From positions 20,148,501-20,212,500 of the forward strand of contig NC_092672.1 of NCBI RefSeq assembly GCF_964355755.1: DNA of 64,000 bases. Reading direction: 5' to 3'. Shown one piece after another: positions 58,555 to 64,000 of the stretch. The notes beneath the pieces were generated by a model, which did not search any database, was not told where the DNA came from, and saw nothing but the letters and a program-made list of their open reading frames with translations. Each line of letters starts with the position of its first letter. Position 1 is the stretch's first letter. Origin of the DNA: Antedon mediterranea. Taxonomy: Eukaryota; Echinodermata; Crinoidea; Comatulida; Antedonidae. The position numbers were made by a program, and so were the translations under genes.

Positions 58555-58740
58555 AATGCGTCAAATGCAACAAACAACTCTGAACAACACACAGGTGTTG
58601 ATGATTTATTTGATGATATAGTTAATGATAAGAGTGAAATTATATTTGATGATACAGGTATTTGTGATATTGAAAGCCATATTGACGAAAATGAATCATT
58701 TGAGGCTAACAAAGGTTCAAATGCACCTACATTTAATTAG
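58555..58740 (+). CDS. Acidic coding-like frame, possible last exon or relic
   Basis: A 61-codon frame ends at TAG 58738 and is rich in Asp, Glu, Asn and Ser, for example GVDDLFDDIVNDKSEIIFDD and ESHIDENESFEANKGSN. That composition is unlike the Lys/Ile/Phe/Leu-rich chance frames elsewhere in this AT-rich DNA. A CCTACAG just upstream could be a 3' splice site. It could be a terminal exon of an unknown gene or a transposon relic; no family was recognised and no poly(A) signal is obvious. Confidence 0.3.
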   Translation, partial: NASNATNNSEQHTGVDDLFDDIVNDKSEIIFDDTGICDIESHIDENESFEANKGSNAPTFN

Positions 58741-60039
58741 ATGACAGTGAAATTATTATTATTATTATTTCAACTGAAATAACAGAAAGAAATATTGAGT
58801 GCATTTTTCCTGTACAATGCTTAGACTATTTGATGGCTTGTACCTGATTTGAATAATGGCTTGGTAACTCAATCCCCTGTAATTGTAATTAATTTCAGAA
58901 TCTGAACAATGATACAATTATTCATCTGTTGGACAAATACCTAACAGTTTTATTATTTAAAAAACATCAATATCAGACTACAGTAGTCACATTTACATTC
59001 CTTCATCACTGCAAGAAAAATAGGCACAAAGCAGCGAAAAAAAGTGATGAACAGGTGGCAAGCAATTCTATCCATGTTTAACCCCTTGAACAGATAACAA
59101 AACATTAAAATAAAACACAAACATTTAAGATGTAAAAATAGCTGAAATGATATATAAAGCGCAGTCCTCATTTACGGCCTGGCCATAATACTCGGCAATC
59201 AATACCTGCAATGGGAAATTGTCATAATATACACGTTTTGCACCACTGAATGCAACATAAAAATGGGTATGATGGTTAATTAATGCCAAATATGGCACAC
59301 ACTATTATTGGGTCGTAAATGTAACTCTCTCTCTCTCTCAAATAAGCACATCCCTGGAATAAACTCCCACTCACCACCCCACCCTAAAAACCCTACCAAA
59401 TAAACATGGTAATTTAAAATGTCATTAATCATCTACACTTCTTTTTGAAGTTCATGTTTATTTATTGTACATCCAACAGTGTTAACACCAATTACAGGAT
59501 GAAATATACATATATATATAACAACTAGAATCATATTTAAACATTAAACATTAAAAATATTTAAAATTATCTAACCAAATTATGTATCAGACATTTAAAC
59601 TTAGAAAAACTACAATAACAAATATCTAATTCACAATTTTCAACAACAGAACTATTACTGTATAAGCAGATGACAGTCTACGAAAAATACCATTTTTACA
59701 AACATTAACACGTGAGAATTGTGCATTTAAAATTACTTTGGAACGGAGATTATGGACAGGGACATTCAGATAAAAATTAGAAATGAGATTACAGGTAAAC
59801 ATAGAATTTAAACACAAAAATAGTAAATCAATAATTTGTCTTCTCAATTTTGGAGAGGTAATGGGAGTTTGACAAGGCCAACATGTTTCTTCATAGTTAT
59901 CACAATTATTATCATGTGCCTTCTACAGTATATTCAGAACAGTTTAAAAAACATTTTACTTGTGTTTATATTATCCTCATCCTCCAGATACGGAATTGTT
60001 ACATAATCAAAGTGTAGTTGTTTCAGTATAGACAATTGT
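58741..60039. other. Intron or intergenic, no gene supported
   Basis: A short CT microsatellite at 59327-59338, otherwise AT-rich. Minus-strand frames at 58953-59171 and 59626-59847 have no motif. Confidence 0.45.
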
Positions 60040-60409
60040 AATGGGCTGATCTGAATGATTGCTTGATAATCACATCCCCTATTAGACAATAAGCTGATTT
60101 GAATGATGGCTTGATAATCCCATCCACTATTAGACAATGGGCGGATCTGAATGATTGCTTGATAATCCCATCCCCTATTATACAATGGGCTGATCTGAAT
60201 GATGGCTTGATAATCTCATCCCCTATTATACAATGGGCAGATCTGAATGATGCCTTGATAATCCCATTCCTATTATACAATGGGCTGATCTGAATGATGG
60301 CTTGATAATCCCATCCCCTATTATACAATGGGCTGATCTGATTGAATGATTGCTTGATAATCCATTCCCTATTATACAATGGGCTGATCTTAATGATTGC
60401 TTGATAATC
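60040..60409. repeat. 48-bp minisatellite, about 8 units
   Basis: GGGCTGATCTGAATGATGGC + TTGATAATCCCATCCCCTAT + TATACAAT repeats about eight times with point variants (TGATT/TGATG, GGCAGATC/GGCTGATC). It abuts the 0.4-kb interspersed repeat. Long frames on both strands across it are by-products; the 48-bp period keeps them open. Confidence 0.93.
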
Positions 60410-60827
60410 CCATTCATATTGCGCCTTATCAAAACATTTCAACATGCATAACAGATAACTAAACTAAACGATAATGAAATAATAAAAAATAAGAGAAGAA
60501 TGTCTACCAATAGATAAAGACCAACTCTGGACGACCAATAACGTACAAATATTTTGATATATCTTCACTACTTATTTAGTGATTAGATTTTTCCATTTTT
60601 TTTTTTTTTTTTGGGTTTATACTGCTTTTGACAAATATTGTGCCTTAGTGAAGAACATTCTGTCTATGCATATAATCACAACATGCACAAATAGAATACT
60701 CTGTCTTTGACATATAAAATGACTAATAACATGCACTCTGGAATGTACAAGAAAGGAGTTATCTCTTCTGTGCTCGCCTTTATCAAATCACAAGTACAGG
60801 TTCTCCCAGACTCAGTTGTTTTTTTAT
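60410..60827 (-). mobile_element. 0.4-kb interspersed repeat, copy 2, joined to a LINE
   Basis: Near-identical to 55962-56368. On the minus strand it directly follows the LINE frame that ends at 60830, so it occupies the place of the missing RT domain and 3'UTR. Both copies end at the same TTGATAAGGCGCAATAT boundary. Confidence 0.85.
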
Positions 60828-60829
60828 TA

Positions 60830-62236
60830 TCATTTATTATCGATTTTAATATAGTGGTTAAGTTCATGTTCAGTAACGGGCTTAAAAAACATTGAAGAGG
60901 TAAAATTTCCCTTTAAGAAAGTTCTGTGGGTGATTTGATCGATTTGACATTCATGCCTAAATTTATTAGTTAGTTTTTCTCCAATATTAATAAAAAAAGA
61001 GTTGAATGCATCAGCTTTCTCATCATTATTAGAGAAAGTCTCAGTACCCAATTTTATTTTTGTAGGCAAATTGGTAGTCTTTTTCCTACCCATTATATCA
61101 TTTAGGATTGTCCACGTTTTTTTAATATCTTGTTTATTTTGTTCAAACTGGACCATATAATATTCTTTTTTCCGATTTCTAATAGTAGTGGTTAACTTGT
61201 TTCTAAAATGTATGTACGTACTTTTATTAGTAGTGGTGTTATTTTGTTTGTACTTTTTATATAATTTATGTTTTTGAGAGATAGCTCTGGCAATTTCAGC
61301 TGTGATCCAAGGAGATTTTAACTTGTTCGCCTTATTTCTAATTCGTTTTAAAGGGAAACAATTATCAATTGTTTTATTTAAAGTGTTTTTAAAATTTTGA
61401 TAAGCAACATTCGCATTTTTTGAGAATAGCACATCATTCCACTGATTGCTTTGTAATTCTTGCAAAAAATACTCCGTTTATTGAGGAGAGTATTGTCGTT
61501 TATATACAAATCAAGGATATTGCTTATTATGTTTTTCCAAAGTATCTACACAGAATATTGGGAAGTGATCAGAAATATCAGTAATAAGTATTCCACTTTT
61601 AAGGGACGTAGTAAAAGAATCGATGTTGCAATAAATGTTATCAATTATTGAAGCACAATTATCGGATATTCTAGTAGGACTTTTTATGATTGGCTGAAAT
61701 GACTGAGAAAATATTGTGTCTAAGTGTGATTGGATAGTGTTGTCGGTAGATTGTTGGAGTAAGTTTATGTTATAGTCTCCCACAAGGTAAGCTTTCTTTT
61801 TTTCTAGATTAATCATTTGCATTACACATGTTAATTCATCATCACACTTTTGCAAGGAACGTGAGGGTGGTCTATAAACTATACCACAAATAACATTATT
61901 TCCTGATTCTAACTCAATCTCAATAAAAATAGTCTCTGCTTCAGTCATACAAGATGAAAGATCATTTCTAATAATATATGTTAGTTTGTTGGTAACATAG
62001 AACGCTACCCCACCACCTCTCTTATCTTTCCTATCATTGTGAATCAAACTGTAGCCTGGTAACTGGTATAGATTAATATTATCTTTTTCGGTTAACCAGG
62101 TTTCACTGAAGGCAATGACGGAGAAGGCATGTACGAGTGAGTCTAAATAGTTTGAGATTAAGTCAAACTTATTAACAACACTACGACAGTTTAGTCCAAA
62201 TATAGAAAAGTTTGATGATAAATTAGAATGTTCAAG
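60830..62236 (-). pseudogene. LINE with endonuclease domain, nonsense-mutated, RT missing
   Basis: The minus-strand frame is open from 62236. It begins with the first block of an APE-type endonuclease (FGLNCRSVVNKFDLIS), then FSVIAFSETWLTE, GGGVAFYV, VICGIVYRPPS, YLVGDYNINLL and, near its end, ITDISDHFPIF, the catalytic SDH block. TGA at 61511-61513 and TAA at 61478-61480 interrupt one continuous frame; KRQYSPQ between them fits the family. The pre-RT linker (CFPLKRIRNKANKLKSPWIT to AFNSFFINIGEKLTNKF) follows to FKPVTEHELNHYIK. The frame then stops exactly where RT block 1 should begin. EN and linker order is typical of Jockey/CR1-superclade LINEs. Confidence 0.85.
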
Positions 62237-62317
62237 TTATTGTATTCACCCTGTTTATAAAAGTGACCAGATCTACTTACCTATCTGGGAACTTCTTCCC
62301 GCTTGGGGCAAATCCAA
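62237..62317. other. Junction between LINE 5' end and LTR
   Basis: About 80 bases of unassigned sequence; the LINE's 5'UTR may have been cut by the LTR element's insertion. Confidence 0.4.
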
Positions 62318-62547
62318 TGTAATATATTAATCCAATAGATATACTCGATATAATACTGCCAATAGCCGTATCCTTCTTAACCACGGCAAACTCCGTGGCT
62401 AACTGCCCCGATTTCTGGTCTGCCCCAACCGTTGGCGCATGTCGGCGCCCAGACGTCTACGTCACTTGTACTGGATCCGGGCGCCCGCAGACGGTTGGTA
62501 GGTTCAGGCCATTCATTTATTGCCCACCCCCTGGGGTCGATACTACA
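62318..62547 (-). mobile_element. 3' LTR of a Ty3/gypsy-type element (putative)
   Basis: Read on the minus strand the LTR starts TGTAGTATCGACC right after a purine-rich tract, and probably ends ATATTACA at 62318. TGTAGTA and the complement of TATTACA match at six of seven bases, as LTR termini should. AATAAA occurs within it (near 62515). The 5' LTR is outside the window, so the right end could not be used to confirm length or target duplication. Confidence 0.6.
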
Positions 62548-62562
62548 CTCCCCCCGGTTTTG
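62548..62562 (-). other. Polypurine tract of the LTR element
   Basis: AAAACCGGGGGGAG lies immediately upstream of the LTR's TGTAG on the minus strand, the position and composition of a plus-strand primer. Confidence 0.65.
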
Positions 62563-62937
62563 AAAAGGAGGTAGTCGACCGGGGGTAACCCGGCTAGCGT
62601 TGCTACCCGGCCCATGAGACTGGGTTCACAGGATTCGCTAGCTCCTTGTGACATAATAAACATGGCACCCGGCTGTGCGCCTGGTGCAAGTATAACTAAA
62701 AACAACTTCGGCGCCCTTGTTAAGGTGTATCGGCCAATATTGAGCGCACGAGCTGCGAAATATTGACACATACCCTCCCTATGTAACGGAACCCGTTCTC
62801 CCCGATACGTAACCAATCCCGATTCAGCCACAGGTGTTTGTCGCCGGACTGGAGTTAAATAATTCCCCGTCTGGCGGTTTCCCCGGTTCCAGCCATCCCC
62901 TGATAGCCACTAAATCGGGATCTTAGCTTGAAATTGC
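62563..62937 (-). pseudogene. Remnant pol C-terminal region, integrase largely lost
   Basis: In the minus-strand frame that continues the RNase H protein, stops follow each other within ten codons after 62938, and then family-like sequence (DPDLVAIRGWLEPGKPPDG) resumes. A further frame change occurs near 62825. The zinc-binding and DDE integrase core are not found before the polypurine tract; there is room for only about 125 codons. The element has therefore lost its integrase. Confidence 0.6.
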
Positions 62938-64000
62938 TCAAGCCACGGGAGTATCCCCAACCACACCGTTCTGAGCCAAATTGCTGGCACAGAACGAAGA
63001 CCCCCGTACGACCTCGATCGTAGTCCCACCTGGGTCCACCAACCCCTCCTCATTAGGGTCCGGTCCTGATTGCCGGATTTGTGAAATCGGAACTACGTCA
63101 TCCACGTCCTCCCGGAAACGGACCCACCGGCTATGTGCCCTGACGCAATAAGAGCATCCCCCGCAAGGCAAATCCCCCGGATCAACCCCCTGCTCAAAAT
63201 GGTCAACCGGTCTGGCCAGACGGGATAACGCATCTGCATTCCCATGTAGTACCCCCTTACGATGCTCCAGGACAAGATTATAGAGGCTGAGTTCCTCTAT
63301 CCACCTAGCTAATTGCCCTTGGGGGTTTTTAAACGACAGTAACCAGACCAGGCTGCTATGGTCTGTTCTAACCCGGAAAGGCCTACCCAAGAGATAGTGG
63401 CGAAAATGACGTGTCAAATACACCACCGCCAATAATTCTTTGCGGGTCGTACAGTAATTGCGCTGCTCCGCCGTAAGACGGGTGCTAGCATACGCAATTA
63501 CCCTCTCCTTTTCCCCTTGTACCTGTAGTAGTTCTCCCCCCAACGCCAGGTCCGACGCATCCACATCTAAAATGAATTCGTCCCTGGTATTAGGAAGGGT
63601 GAGAACAGGGGGTGTAATGAGAGCCAACTTTAAACCAGCAAAAGCAGCTTGCTGTTCGAGCCCCCATGCAAATGGCACCCCTTTACCCAGTAATTCGTAC
63701 AACGGGCCAGCCTTATCGGCGAAATGGTCAATGAATTCCCGGTGGTAATTAGCCAGTCCCAGGAACTGCTGCAACTCCTTTACCGAGGTAGGTACGGGCC
63801 AATCCTGGACTACAGTAACATCTGTAGCCGAAATCGATAAGGCATCCCCACCAACCACCCGGCCTAGGAATTCCACCTCCCGTTGGAAAAAGATACATTT
63901 TTTCGGCTTGAGCTTAAGGCTGCTGGCACGGAAACGTTCTAAAACATGTCGGACATTGCCCAAATGGTCATCAAAATTCCGTCCCATGACTACAATGTCG
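62938..64000 (-). mobile_element. Ty3/gypsy-type pol: end of RT and complete RNase H, partial
   Basis: The minus-strand frame is open from the window edge (first residues DIVVMGRNFDDH, just after the RT Asp-Asp motif) to the stop at 62938. RT thumb blocks follow: KCIFFQREVEFLGRVV and LQQFLGLANYHREFI. RNase H then shows its four acidic positions: Asp in FILDVDASD, Glu in TRKELLAVV, Asp in RTDHSSLVWL and Asp in HGNADALSR. Downstream, CGGCSYC precedes the stop. The region is visibly richer in G and C than the rest of the window. Frame integrity over 350 codons indicates a young copy, but nonsense changes and integrase loss follow it. It is not an exogenous virus: no envelope gene is seen. Confidence 0.9.

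Noticed and set aside
59934-60445. Long overlapping frames on both strands (up to 140 codons) with repeated DYQAIIQI-type peptides
   Set aside because: They arise from the 48-bp minisatellite, whose period is a multiple of three and therefore keeps several frames open.
63458-63748. 96-codon plus-strand frame
   Set aside because: Antisense shadow of the Ty3/gypsy RNase H coding sequence.

Overview
The window is AT-rich animal nuclear DNA. It has phase-0 ankyrin exons in kilobase-scale introns with GT-AG borders, many non-LTR, LTR and DNA-transposon remnants, minisatellites, and recurrent AGGCCTA/CTAGGCCT strings. An invertebrate deuterostome, probably an echinoderm, is the best guess. That rests on the texture of the sequence and on the repeat and gene families, not on a species match.

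One host gene is visible on the + strand: an ankyrin-repeat protein whose repeats are each encoded by one 99-bp phase-0 exon (7136-7234, 24370-24468, 33346-33444, 52849-52947). A fifth ankyrin-like reading frame at 25376 runs into a stop and may be a decayed or alternative terminal exon. The first and last exons of the gene are not in the window. The visible introns are about 17.1, 8.9 and 19.4 kb and hold almost everything else.

Layout. 0.1-1.3 kb: broken minus-strand gene of a multicopy invertebrate family (RNase-H/DDE-like block plus C2H2 finger). 2.1-4.6 kb: 1.2-kb tandem duplication. 5.6-6.7 kb: interspersed repeat with a CTAG-ended hairpin. 8.35-12.84 kb: large TTAA-flanked DNA transposon with three nested structures. 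13.24-14.84 kb: second TTAA element. 17.3-20.8 kb: two LINE remnants and an 836-bp TIR element with a 7-bp target duplication. 21.5-24.3 kb: local duplications. 27.1-28.3 kb: two minisatellites. 28.95-29.57 kb: Cys-rich orphan-family fragment. 29.6-30.4 kb: tandem repeat. 30.8-31.5 kb: L2/CR1-type LINE 3' end. 35.7-52.6 kb: array of about 1.26-kb units whose orientation flips twice, giving a large palindrome centred near 46.42 kb. 54.5-57.6 kb: minisatellites and a 0.4-kb interspersed repeat. 60.0-62.2 kb: minisatellite, second copy of that 0.4-kb repeat and a minus-strand LINE with endonuclease but no reverse transcriptase. 62.3-64 kb: GC-rich 3' half of a Ty3/gypsy-type element running off the right edge.

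The most unusual object is the 17-kb array inside the third visible intron. Each unit ends in a hairpin followed a few bases later by CTAG and usually T, like a Helitron 3' terminus. Each also carries a tRNA-like segment with recognisable A- and B-box sequences and a recurring 60-107-codon reading frame. A second, unrelated hairpin stem forms short tandem arrays at unit junctions but keeps the same loop bases. I read this as a head-to-tail, rolling-circle-like concatemer of a non-autonomous Helitron-like element that was later inverted. That is an inference from structure only.
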